DNA from: a virus | Reading direction: 5' to 3' (one strand) | IMG/VR virus record: IMGVR_UViG_3300037189_008230 | Coordinates: 1-28,573 of that record | Length of the DNA stretch: 28,573 nucleotides | Shown here: positions 1 through 5,689 of the stretch, piece after piece | Position numbering within the stretch: position 1 is the stretch's first letter | How the letters are laid out: each line of letters opens with the position of its first letter | The notes under the pieces: model-generated | Told to the model about the DNA's origin: nothing | Database searches by the model: none | What the model saw: only the letters and a program-made list of their open reading frames with translations | Translations under genes and position numbers: made by a program

Positions 1-2
1 GA

Positions 3-50
3 ACAATTGGCATCTTTGAAACGCTGGATGCCGCTTCCGAAATTGCCTAA
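3..50 (+). CDS. 3' end of an upstream gene (partial)
   Basis: An open frame enters from the left edge and ends with TAA at 48-50, directly abutting the ATG at 51. Only 15 codons are visible (ending DAASEIA), so no function can be assigned. The zero-gap junction with the next gene fits the tight polycistronic packing of the early region. It could be chance read-through of a random frame. Confidence 0.35.
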   Translation, partial: TIGIFETLDAASEIA

Positions 51-356
51 ATGACCCCACAACAAATCATCGACCTGACCTCAGAAATTACCGGCATTCC
101 GCGTGAAGAAATCACCAGCCGCTGCCGGGAGTTTCCGATCTGCAAAGCTCGCAACATCGCAGCCTGGGGAATTAAGCGCATTCGACCGACATGGAGCTTG
201 ATCCGGATCGCCAACGAGCTTGGAATGACTGACCACGGAAGCGCACGACACGCCCTGATCCGGTGCCGCGAACTTTACGGGAGCAATCCCGAGTTTCGCG
301 AGATGGTGAATAAGCTCAAATCTGCAATCACAAAAACTAATCAACCGACTCTATGA
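51..356 (+). CDS. DnaA domain IV-like DNA-binding protein
   Basis: The 101-residue protein resembles the C-terminal double-stranded DNA-binding domain (domain IV) of DnaA without the AAA+ ATPase. A helix runs from residue 3 (QQIIDLTSEITGIPREEI), followed by a basic segment with KARNIAAWGIKRI and a signature-like stretch GMTDHGSARHALIRC near residues 58-72. That stretch corresponds to the DnaA signature, usually containing DHTTV or HGSV. Stand-alone DnaA_C proteins occur in phages, where origin binding or a transcription-factor role is inferred. The stop overlaps the next ATG (ATGA at 353-356), suggesting translational coupling. Family assignment is fairly secure; the biological role is inferred. 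Confidence 0.75.
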   Translation: MTPQQIIDLTSEITGIPREEITSRCREFPICKARNIAAWGIKRIRPTWSLIRIANELGMTDHGSARHALIRCRELYGSNPEFREMVNKLKSAITKTNQPTL

Positions 357-565
357 AAAACAATTGCTCGCGCTGTAATGGCGATGACCCTTCCTGCTAC
401 GTTTGCCAGGACCGACAAATAGCGGATGAGATAGCACAACTTGAATACGCTTTTGAGATGCACGAAAAATGCTGCAAACATTTGCAGCTTGATCCTGACA
501 ATGCTTCGCAAGGCGACACGTTGCTTGAAGCTATTTGCAGGCTGGAGAACCAAATCAATCTATGA
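353..565 (+). CDS. Small Cys-rich protein, duplicated mosaic copy
   Basis: A 70-residue protein with a zinc-binding-like N-terminus (CSRC at 5-8, CYVC at 15-18) followed by a helical segment containing EMHEKCCKHLQLD. Bases 431-546 match 2283-2398 with only two mismatches in 116, so the central part is a recent duplicate of the gene at 2197-2582. Its last residues (NQINL) resemble instead the end of the zinc-ribbon protein at 2579-2782 (EQINLP), so the gene looks like a recombinant. It starts and ends with ATGA overlaps to its neighbours. Function unknown. Confidence 0.6.
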   Translation: MKNNCSRCNGDDPSCYVCQDRQIADEIAQLEYAFEMHEKCCKHLQLDPDNASQGDTLLEAICRLENQINL

Positions 566-751
566 GCCAACTTTACGTCGGCATCGACAATGGCCTGACA
601 GGCGGACTTGTCGCGCTCTCCGATCACCCAGGACCGACTCGCCGACGAAGCCGTTGCCGCCAAAGTCCCGAACATCGAATTCCCCGCCGACCTCTGGAGC
701 TTTCCGGAAGAATATCCCACCATCCTCGAACTCGTCAAAAAGTTGCGCTGA
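562..751 (+). pseudogene. Truncated RuvC-like gene joined to the 3' end of another gene
   Basis: The first ~25 codons (MSQLYVGIDNGLTGGLV, continuing to DHPGP) copy the start of the RuvC-like resolvase at 2970, with about 9 differences in 75 bases, then the similarity stops near 637. From about 634 a different frame is coding-like (begins RLADEAVAAKVPN, ends LELVKKLR) and stops with TGA at 749-751. It looks like the tail of a lost gene that once preceded the ATPase at 788. The frame from 562 continues past this point only as arginine/proline-rich nonsense. I read this as a recombination scar. The resolvase fragment keeps the first catalytic Asp but lacks all the others. Confidence 0.6.
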
Positions 752-787
752 TCGCTCACACTCCGCCACCACACCTGTTTTGTCATT

Positions 788-2152
788 ATGAACACCACCA
801 CCACACCGGCCACGTCCGGATTCCGTATTGTCGGCCTCGCAGCCACTGACTTCAAACGTCTCGAAGCCGTCGAGATTCATCCCGTCACCGGTAAGCCGAT
901 CGTTTTGACCGGCGACAACGGACAAGGGAAATCCTCCATCCTCGATTCCGTCCTTTGGGCGCTCCAGGGCGGAGGTTCTGAAATGCCGGTCCGCAAGGGT
1001 GCCGAAAAGGCGACCGTCACCTTGCAGATGAGCAATGGCTCGCAGTCCTTCACCATTTCCCGCCGGGAAAACGAGAAGGGCAACAACTACCTCGACGTGA
1101 AGAACGACGAGGGGTTGATCGTTCCCAAGGCTCAAACATTCCTGAACGGGTTGATCGGAAACTTGTCCTTCGATCCCGAAGAGTTCGCGCGCCTTGGAAC
1201 GACCGCCCCCGGCATGCGGAAGCAGGCCGACATGCTCCGCCAGATCAGCGGACTCGACACCCGCGACCTCGACGCCCGCCGCAAGCAACTCTTCGACACG
1301 CGCACCGAGGCCAACCGGACCAAGGACGAGGCGCAGACGATGCTCGACCAGACTCCGCTTGTGACCGGCGAACCGCTCGCCCGAAAGAGCGCGTCCGAAT
1401 TGATCGGCAAGCGCGACACGCTGCTGAAAGAAATCGACGAGTTCGAGCAGTCGGAGCAGTTGCTCGACGATGAGAAGAAGAAACTTCAAACGTGGATCGA
1501 CCGAGTGATGGAATTGGAGAGGCAGCTTGCCGCAGCCAAGGAACAAGTCACTACGATGGAGGCCACCGTTCAGGAATGGTCCGGCCGGGTCGGAGTCCGC
1601 CGCGCCGCCGTCGCCGGCCACGATGCCGCCCTGGTCGAAGTCAACCGCTCCCTTTCCTCGCTAGAGGAGGACAACGCGAAGGTGGACGCCCACAACCGCA
1701 ATCTGGAACTCCGCGAACAGCGGGCTAAAATGCTCCACGCCGCGACCGCTCGCACCACCGAACTGTCCGGCAAGATCGCCGAGGTGGACGAGGCCAAGGC
1801 GAAGATGATCGCCGAGGCCAAGATGCCGCTCGAAGGTCTGACGATCGACGACGACGGCGTGAAGGTGAACGGCATCCCGTTCTACGACCTCAACACCGCC
1901 GAGCGCATCAAACTATCGACCGCCGTGGCGATGGCACAGAATCCGGAACTTCGAATCATCTTCGTTCGCGAAGGCGCGCTGCTTTCCCGTGCGAACCTCC
2001 AGATCATCGCCGACATGGCGGAGGCCCAAGGCTACCAGCTTTGGGTGGAGATTTTCAGCGAGGAGCCGCGCGAGGGAAGCCTCCACATCGTTGAAGGTGC
2101 CGTTTCTACGCCGCCCGCCGCAGCCGCCGAGCAAACCGCCCTTGGCATCTAA
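788..2152 (+). CDS. SMC/RecF-like AAA family ATPase
   Basis: A 454-residue P-loop ATPase of the RecF/RecN/SMC type. It has a short N-terminal strand region (FRIVGLAATDFKRLEAVEI), Walker A GDNGQGKSS at 42-50, then a long charged helical region (about 190-345), predicted coiled coil, rich in Glu, Lys and Arg. The C-terminal ATPase half has TAERIKLSTAVAMAQ followed by LRIIFVREGALLS. In the last, the Walker B Asp-Glu pair is replaced by Arg-Glu, as I recall for some phage members. Such phage ATPases often sit beside a recombination exonuclease. Here the upstream neighbour survives only as a 3' fragment. Role in recombination or replication repair is inferred. Confidence 0.75.
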   Translation: MNTTTTPATSGFRIVGLAATDFKRLEAVEIHPVTGKPIVLTGDNGQGKSSILDSVLWALQGGGSEMPVRKGAEKATVTLQMSNGSQSFTISRRENEKGNNYLDVKNDEGLIVPKAQTFLNGLIGNLSFDPEEFARLGTTAPGMRKQADMLRQISGLDTRDLDARRKQLFDTRTEANRTKDEAQTMLDQTPLVTGEPLARKSASELIGKRDTLLKEIDEFEQSEQLLDDEKKKLQTWIDRVMELERQLAAAKEQVTTMEATVQEWSGRVGVRRAAVAGHDAALVEVNRSLSSLEEDNAKVDAHNRNLELREQRAKMLHAATARTTELSGKIAEVDEAKAKMIAEAKMPLEGLTIDDDGVKVNGIPFYDLNTAERIKLSTAVAMAQNPELRIIFVREGALLSRANLQIIADMAEAQGYQLWVEIFSEEPREGSLHIVEGAVSTPPAAAAEQTALGI

Positions 2153-2154
2153 CC

Positions 2155-2190
2155 CCAGCGCGTGGAGGTCCGATCCCTCCGCGCCACTCC
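2155..2190 (+). other. tRNA T-arm-like hairpin after the ATPase gene
   Basis: Just after the TAA stop lies GGAGG-TCCGATC-CCTCC, extended outward by GCG/CGC with one wobble pair. The five-base-pair stem and seven-base loop copy the shape of a tRNA T arm, but no matching 5' acceptor strand or anticodon arm is present, so it is not a tRNA gene. No T-tract follows, so it is not a typical intrinsic terminator. A similar hairpin lies at 4013-4040. Confidence 0.4.
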
Positions 2191-2196
2191 GCCCCG

Positions 2197-2582
2197 ATGC
2201 ACACTTGGAACCTAGTTCTCGACGGGACCATCTATTGCTCGCATCCGCGCTGCGACAGTCAGACCGACACATAGATGATAACATAGCACAACTCGAATAC
2301 GCTTTTGAGATGCACGAAAAATGCTGCGAACATTTGCAGCTTGATCCTGACAATGCTTCGCAAGGCGACACGTTGCTTGAAGCTATTTGCAGGCTGGAAA
2401 AGGATCGCGACGAATGGCGCGAAGAGGCCGACCTGCGAGAGAAGTCGCTAGATGTCAAGTTGAGCAAAGAACTCTTGCGGTCGGCATTACGCGAGCAGGA
2501 CTTCGATCAGATCCGGTCGATCATTGCCAAGGGCAGAACTGCCGCCGACATCCTCAAATTCTTAGATATCCCAAACGCATGA
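2197..2582 (+). pseudogene. Small Cys-motif protein gene broken by a one-base deletion
   Basis: ATG at 2197 opens a frame starting MHTWNLVLDGTIYCSHPRC that stops after 25 codons at TAG. Compared with the duplicate at 353-565, one G is missing after 2262 (CAGACC here, CAGGACC there). Restoring it joins the N-terminus to DRHIDDNIAQLEY and a helical, charged C-terminus (EWREEADLREKSLDVK) ending LKFLDIPNA at TGA 2580-2582, about 128 residues. The stop overlaps the next ATG, as for its neighbours, so the intact gene probably belonged to this operon. A sequencing error or a functional frameshift cannot be excluded. Confidence 0.55.
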
Positions 2583-2782
2583 ACCACCAACCTCAAACCG
2601 GAATCTGGAAAGATGCCGACTCGCCAGCAGGTCACGGTTTTTACGCGCCGATTGACCTGAGCGGACTGCCAGATTGTCCAGTGTGCAAGCACGGGACGCC
2701 ACGGCCACAAGGCGATGGAAAGCTCTGGGTTTGCATTGATTGCGGAGCAAAACTCACACCCGAACAAATCAATCTACCATGA
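2579..2782 (+). CDS. Small zinc-ribbon protein
   Basis: A 67-residue protein with two CxxC knuckles, CPVC and CIDC, separated by about 17 residues (HGTPRPQGDGKLWV), the usual layout of a zinc ribbon. The N-terminus (MNHQPQTGIWKDADSP) shows no domain I recognise. ATG at 2579 is chosen because it overlaps the previous stop (ATGA at 2579-2582), and its own stop overlaps the next ATG at 2779. Such small ribbons in phage early operons usually have unknown roles; nucleic-acid or protein binding is an inference. Confidence 0.7.
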   Translation: MNHQPQTGIWKDADSPAGHGFYAPIDLSGLPDCPVCKHGTPRPQGDGKLWVCIDCGAKLTPEQINLP

Positions 2783-2973
2783 AAATCACCATTGAGCCCA
2801 CCAAGAACCAGTCTAACGAAAAGCCAAACATGAAGCATCCGGTAGTCACCATCTTAGTGCCAGATGACGACCTTACGTTGCCCGACGTGCTAGAGATGCT
2901 TGTGGAACCCGCGCTGCGTGCGTTTGGCTACGGGTATGCCAGTATTGAACATGTGGAAAAGTTCGACCAATGA
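2779..2973 (+). CDS. Small hypothetical protein
   Basis: A 64-residue acidic protein (MKITIEPTKNQ at the start, then VTILVPDDDLTLPDVLEML and a C-terminus FGYGYASIEHVEKFDQ). No family recognised. The start is set by an ATGA overlap with the zinc-ribbon gene, and its stop overlaps the resolvase start in the same way at 2970-2973. The location inside a run of four translationally coupled genes supports that it is real. Confidence 0.6.
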   Translation: MKITIEPTKNQSNEKPNMKHPVVTILVPDDDLTLPDVLEMLVEPALRAFGYGYASIEHVEKFDQ

Positions 2974-3464
2974 GCCAGATTTATATCGGGATCGACAATG
3001 GCCTGACAGGTGGACTGGTCACGCTCTCCGATCATCCAGGACCGCCGATTGCCAGCATTCCAATGCCGACAAGGGGCAAGTCCAAAGGGAACGAGGTCGA
3101 TGCGTGGGAAGTCATGCGCTGGCTCTCGCAATTCGACCTTAGCTCCTCGACCGTGATCCTCGAGACACCCGGTAAGCACTCGCCCGGCGCACAGGCTCTC
3201 TGCTCAATGTGGGACAGTTACGGGGCCATTCGCGGTGTCCTCGAAAGCAAAGCAGTTCGCCATCACAGAATCGCGCCGCAGACTTGGCAAAAAAAGATGC
3301 TGCCGGGATGCGCCAAGGGTGACACGAAACCCGCGGCACTGCTCAAGGCTCGTCAACTCTGGCCGGATGAAACATGGCTGGCATCTCCTCGATGCACAAA
3401 GCCGCACGACGGCATGATCGACGCGGCTTTAATCGCCGAATACGCAAGAATCTCTAATCTGTAA
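2970..3464 (+). CDS. RuvC-like Holliday junction resolvase/endonuclease
   Basis: A 164-residue protein with the RNase H-fold layout of RuvC-type resolvases. It has the first strand with catalytic Asp (YIGIDNGLTGGLV, D8), a second acidic strand (STVILETPG), a basic helix region (APQTWQKKM) and a C-terminal KPHDGMIDAALIAEYA giving two further Asp. RuvC enzymes cut four-way junctions; in phages they resolve branched replication products before packaging. The length matches the family (about 150-190). It is the intact copy; a truncated paralogue of the first 25 codons lies at 562. It is the last gene of the early cargo operon and faces the repressor gene convergently. Confidence 0.75.
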   Translation: MSQIYIGIDNGLTGGLVTLSDHPGPPIASIPMPTRGKSKGNEVDAWEVMRWLSQFDLSSSTVILETPGKHSPGAQALCSMWDSYGAIRGVLESKAVRHHRIAPQTWQKKMLPGCAKGDTKPAALLKARQLWPDETWLASPRCTKPHDGMIDAALIAEYARISNL

Positions 3465-3492
3465 CGCATAACTGATGGCCGCCGCCCTAAAT

Positions 3493-3699
3493 CTACGCCT
3501 TGCCAGAATGCTTCCTTGGCGTTCCATCCAGCGTCTTGTTGTGCCTCTTTTGGGCTGCAACGATGGCGGGAAGATAATGCGTCTTCTGCCAGTCTGGCGG
3601 ACCGCTGCGGCGAATCCACGAATGGGCAGTGGTAACCGGACATCCGAGGATGGCGGCAAGGCGTGTGGCTCCAATTGCAAGGCAGTCGTCCCAGGTCAT
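3493..3699 (-). CDS. Cro/CI-like helix-turn-helix regulator
   Basis: A 68-residue minus-strand protein containing a helix-turn-helix at about residues 10-31 (GATRLAAILGCPVTTAHSW), followed by RSGPPDWQKTHYLPAI, similar to the Cro-type pattern of recognition helix, short linker and dimerisation segment. The C-terminus is basic (KRHNKTLDGTPRKHSGKA). It is one of only two convincing minus-strand genes in the window and is divergent from the gene at 3784, as expected for a phage switch. Palindromic sites lie in the shared 84 bp promoter region, so autoregulation is likely. Its -10 box is six bases before the ATG, implying a leaderless mRNA. Confidence 0.75.
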   Translation of the reverse strand: MTWDDCLAIGATRLAAILGCPVTTAHSWIRRSGPPDWQKTHYLPAIVAAQKRHNKTLDGTPRKHSGKA

Positions 3700-3705
3700 G
3701 GACGA

Positions 3706-3733
3706 ATTCTACCACCAAAAAAAAAGAACGCAA
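3706..3733 (-). promoter_or_regulatory. Leftward promoter of the Cro-like gene (leaderless)
   Basis: Read on the minus strand, TTGCGT (3733-3728) is followed after 16 bp by TAGAAT (3711-3706), and six bases later comes the ATG at 3699. Transcription would begin at or within a base or two of the start codon. The -35 hexamer lies inside the first palindromic site (3728-3738), so a protein bound there should block it. Confidence 0.6.
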
Positions 3734-3785
3734 TGCGCAAAAATAATCCTTGCAAGGTTCTACGCAATGCGTATTCTTTGCGCAT
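3728..3785. promoter_or_regulatory. Operator cluster between divergent switch genes
   Basis: The 10-mer ACGCAATGCG occurs twice as a direct repeat (3728-3737 and 3762-3771). The second copy extends to the palindrome ACGCA-A-TGCGT. Between them is the perfect palindrome CCTTGCAAGG (3748-3757). ATGCGCAAA near 3733 reappears inverted as TTTGCGCAT at 3777-3785. The first copy overlaps the leftward -35 and the second lies in the rightward spacer, the expected arrangement for a Cro-type repressor acting on both promoters. Binding is inferred from symmetry and position. Confidence 0.6.
3750..3777 (+). promoter_or_regulatory. Rightward promoter of the switch (leaderless)
   Basis: TTGCAA (3750-3755), 16 bp spacer, TATTCT (3772-3777), then six bases to the ATG at 3784. 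The geometry is identical to the leftward promoter and to the promoter of the antisense gene at 14046. The spacer contains a palindromic operator candidate. Confidence 0.6.
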
Positions 3786-4008
3786 GTCCAACACCAACCA
3801 CATCGCCACCATCGCATTCTTCGCCGCTACCGACGCAAAAACAAAAACCGAGATCCTGGCAGCAATCGCCAAGCACTACGGAATCAGCGAATCGGAAGCA
3901 CTGGAAGAAGTCACCGACGAAGAAGCCGAGAGCCTTCTCGACTACCTCACCGGAAGCATCCGCACCGCTACAAGCCTACTTATGAAACGCCACGGCATCG
4001 CCGCCTGA
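3784..4008 (+). CDS. Small hypothetical switch-region protein
   Basis: A 74-residue protein (MSNTNHIATIAFFAATDAKTK at the start) with an acidic middle (ISESEALEEVTDEEAESLLDYL) and a C-terminal SLLMKRHGIAA. The ATG at 3784 is chosen over upstream in-frame starts because the promoter -10 lies at 3772-3777, so upstream codons would not be transcribed. It is the first gene rightward of the repressor, the position of Cro/CII-like or early regulatory proteins. I see no helix-turn-helix I would trust. Function unknown. Confidence 0.6.
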   Translation: MSNTNHIATIAFFAATDAKTKTEILAAIAKHYGISESEALEEVTDEEAESLLDYLTGSIRTATSLLMKRHGIAA

Positions 4009-4012
4009 TAAT

Positions 4013-4040
4013 CCAGCGGGGTTCGATCCCCCGCCAATCC
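4013..4040 (+). other. tRNA T-arm-like hairpin
   Basis: GCGGGG-TTCGATC-CCCCGC forms a six-base-pair stem with a canonical T-loop sequence, followed by CAATCCA, which mimics a tRNA acceptor 3' strand and discriminator. There is no complementary GGATTGG or anticodon arm upstream (that stretch is coding), so it is not a full tRNA. It lies directly after the 3784-4008 stop codon and just before the first copy of the repeated leader. Confidence 0.4.
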
Positions 4041-4044
4041 AAAA

Positions 4045-4094
4045 CGTTTCGTGCATCACTCGATTCTAAATAATCTAACTAACATACAACACAC
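4045..4094 (+). repeat. Repeated ~50 bp leader, copy 1
   Basis: Starts CGTTTCGTGCATC and runs through TTCTAAATAATCTAAC to ACAACACAC, four bases before the ATG at 4099. It matches copies at 4440 and 5330 in order and spacing, each ending at the start of a different gene. The 3' part is A/C-rich with almost no G and has no Shine-Dalgarno sequence. Confidence 0.7.
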
Positions 4095-4098
4095 CTCA

Positions 4099-4449
4099 AT
4101 GAAAATCAACGAACTCAAAAAACTTGGAATCCACACTGACTTTGACCGGCCAAAAACCGGATTTTATGACGCTTCCGGTAACTATCAGAAGTATCCCAAG
4201 CAATGCCCGCGCATGGTGGATGACACCCTTGTCGTAAAATGCGAAGACGGCCAAATGCACGAGCTAGAACTCGTCAAGCATCGCCCGAAAAAGTGCGTCT
4301 GCGAAGTTGTCTTCCAAGCCGATGGATGGTTTTGGAAGTGGGATCAAAACGACTCCTACGAAGGATGGACTGCAACCGAAGACGAGCCGGACGATGATAA
4401 GTGCCAGTTCCTCGGCGAATGGATCAACACCTGCCTAAGCGTTCCGTGA
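4099..4449 (+). CDS. Hypothetical protein
   Basis: A 116-residue acidic protein (MKINELKKLGIHTDFDRPKTG at the start) with Cys residues in CEDGQMHELEL and KKCVCEVVFQ, and a Trp-rich segment ADGWFWKWDQNDSYEGW. A GTG at 4051 would extend it in frame, but that extension lies inside the repeated leader that is non-coding at the other two copies, so ATG 4099 is preferred. The last codons (CLSVP) lie in sequence that belongs to repeat copy 2, suggesting the stop was supplied or altered by the repeat. No family recognised. Confidence 0.6.
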   Translation: MKINELKKLGIHTDFDRPKTGFYDASGNYQKYPKQCPRMVDDTLVVKCEDGQMHELELVKHRPKKCVCEVVFQADGWFWKWDQNDSYEGWTATEDEPDDDKCQFLGEWINTCLSVP

Positions 4450-4489
4450 ATCGATCAGTTCTAAATAATCTCACCAACACACAACACAA
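4440..4489 (+). repeat. Repeated ~50 bp leader, copy 2
   Basis: CGTTCCGTGAATC, then AGTTCTAAATAATCTCACC and the A/C-rich tail ACACACAACACAA, 12 bases before the ATG at 4502. Similarity to copy 3 extends upstream to CCTAAG. It overlaps the stop codon of the preceding gene (4447-4449). Confidence 0.7.
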
Positions 4490-4501
4490 CTAACGAAAAA
4501 C

Positions 4502-5284
4502 ATGAAAGTAGAACTAAAAACCATCACTCCCGCAATAGCGCAAAAAATGCTCAAAATGAACATTGGGAATCGTGCGCTCACAATCTGGCATGTCGAAGAA
4601 CTTGCAAAAGAAATACGAGCTGGCCGATGGAGAGTGAACGGCGACATGATCCGAATCAGCATCACAGGCCGCGTGCTTGATGGCCAACACCGATTGGCAG
4701 CTATCGTAAAAACGAAAATGACAATCCAAACGTGGGTGATGGAAGGATTGGAAGATGATATCTTTGACACGATCGACGTGGGCAAGAAGCGGTCACAAGG
4801 CGACACGCTGGGATGCCTCGGCGAGAAAAACGCCTACAGACTATCGTCCGCTCTAATTCTCATCGACAAGTATTGCACGGGCCGTGTGCAAAACAATATC
4901 AGCTACTCGAATGGAGAAGTAGAGGAACTGCTTGAAAAATATCCAGGTGCTCGCGACTCGATCCAAACGAAGTGTAAAACAAAACTGATACTGCCGTCAG
5001 TATTAGATGCTTGCCACTTCCTTTTTTCGTCGAAAGACGCGAAACTAACCGGGGAGTTCGTGGAAAAGGTGCTGCGCGGAGCTGGACTAGAGGAAGGCGA
5101 TCCGTGGTATGTGCTGCGCGAAAGGCTGGTAGCTAACTCGCTGGCAAAAGCCAAGCTGAACAAGGCGTACATCTTTGCGCTGTGCATCAAGGCGTGGAAC
5201 CATGCACGAGTTGGTAAAAAGATCCAACATCTGAAACTGAACGAACGGGACGGAAAACTCGTCGAGTTCCCAGTGGTGCAATGA
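4502..5284 (+). CDS. ParB/sulfiredoxin-fold-like phage protein
   Basis: A 260-residue protein whose N-terminal third follows the phage ParB-like pattern: NRALTIWHVEELAKEIRAGRW, then VNGDMIRIS and GRVLDGQHRLAAIV (about residues 59-72). In ParB/Srx-fold proteins the loop G-x-x-R/H-R contacts nucleotide; here it is DGQHR. The C-terminal two thirds are helical and I do not recognise them. Phage members are annotated as ParB-like nucleases, usually without direct evidence. It is preceded by leader repeat copy 2 and followed by the SSB-like gene, suggesting a role in DNA metabolism. Confidence 0.65.
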   Translation: MKVELKTITPAIAQKMLKMNIGNRALTIWHVEELAKEIRAGRWRVNGDMIRISITGRVLDGQHRLAAIVKTKMTIQTWVMEGLEDDIFDTIDVGKKRSQGDTLGCLGEKNAYRLSSALILIDKYCTGRVQNNISYSNGEVEELLEKYPGARDSIQTKCKTKLILPSVLDACHFLFSSKDAKLTGEFVEKVLRGAGLEEGDPWYVLRERLVANSLAKAKLNKAYIFALCIKAWNHARVGKKIQHLKLNERDGKLVEFPVVQ

Positions 5285-5329
5285 TTCTTATCTGAACACC
5301 CCGATCACGGACACCTAAGCGTTCCGTGC

Positions 5330-5367
5330 ATCGCTCAGTTCTAAACAATCTCACCAACACACAAAAC
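5330..5367 (+). repeat. Repeated ~50 bp leader, copy 3
   Basis: CGTTCCGTGCATC, then GCTCAGTTCTAAACAATC and the tail TCACCAACACACAAAAC, ending directly at the ATG at 5369. With copies at 4045 and 4440 it forms a family in which each member introduces a separate gene, so it probably carries a shared promoter, processing or translation signal. Confidence 0.7.
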
Positions 5368-5368
5368 A

Positions 5369-5689
5369 ATGCAAAAACTGAACATTAACGTAAGCCTAAT
5401 CGACAAGTCCGAACTCTACGAAGGCAAGAAGGGAAAGTATCTGAGTCTGACTCTTTTTGAGAATCGAGACGGGACCGATCAGTACGGAAATGCGGGATTC
5501 ATCGTCCAAGACATCGGCAAACAACGCCGGGAAGCCGGTCAGAAAGGGCCGATTATTGGAAACTGGAAGCACGTCAACACGGCGCCAGGCCGCACCGTGA
5601 TGCCGAAGACCGCGACGGCACCACCTACACCTCCGAAAAGTGGGTATGAGCCGGATCCGAATGACGATCAAAGCGATATACCGTTTTAG
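5369..5689 (+). CDS. Single-stranded DNA-binding-like protein
   Basis: A 106-residue protein with an N-terminal strand-rich part fitting an OB-fold (LNINVSLIDKSELYEGKKG, then KYLSLTLFENRDG) and a Pro-rich linker (TATAPPTPPKSGYEPDP). It ends in the acidic tip DDQSDIPF, the hallmark C-terminus of bacterial and phage SSB proteins that recruits replication partners. It is shorter than cellular SSB (about 170). The neighbouring primase, helicase and organiser genes support a replication role. The identification rests mostly on the tail and the fold pattern. Confidence 0.65.
   Translation: MQKLNINVSLIDKSELYEGKKGKYLSLTLFENRDGTDQYGNAGFIVQDIGKQRREAGQKGPIIGNWKHVNTAPGRTVMPKTATAPPTPPKSGYEPDPNDDQSDIPF

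Noticed and set aside
560-1621. A 353-codon minus-strand frame opposite the ATPase gene
   Set aside because: It has no recognisable domain, and the plus strand carries a clear Walker A and coiled coil with ATGs in operon order. Long antisense frames arise from the third-position G/C bias here.
3475-3783. Upstream extension of the 3784-4008 gene through the repressor region
   Set aside because: It runs antisense to the well-supported Cro-like gene and upstream of the promoter at 3750-3777.
4013-4040. A tRNA gene
   Set aside because: Only a T arm and an acceptor-like 3' strand are visible; no pairing 5' strand, D arm or anticodon arm.
4051-4098. GTG start extending the 4099 gene by 16 codons
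   Set aside because: The extension lies within the repeated leader, which is non-coding at its other two copies.
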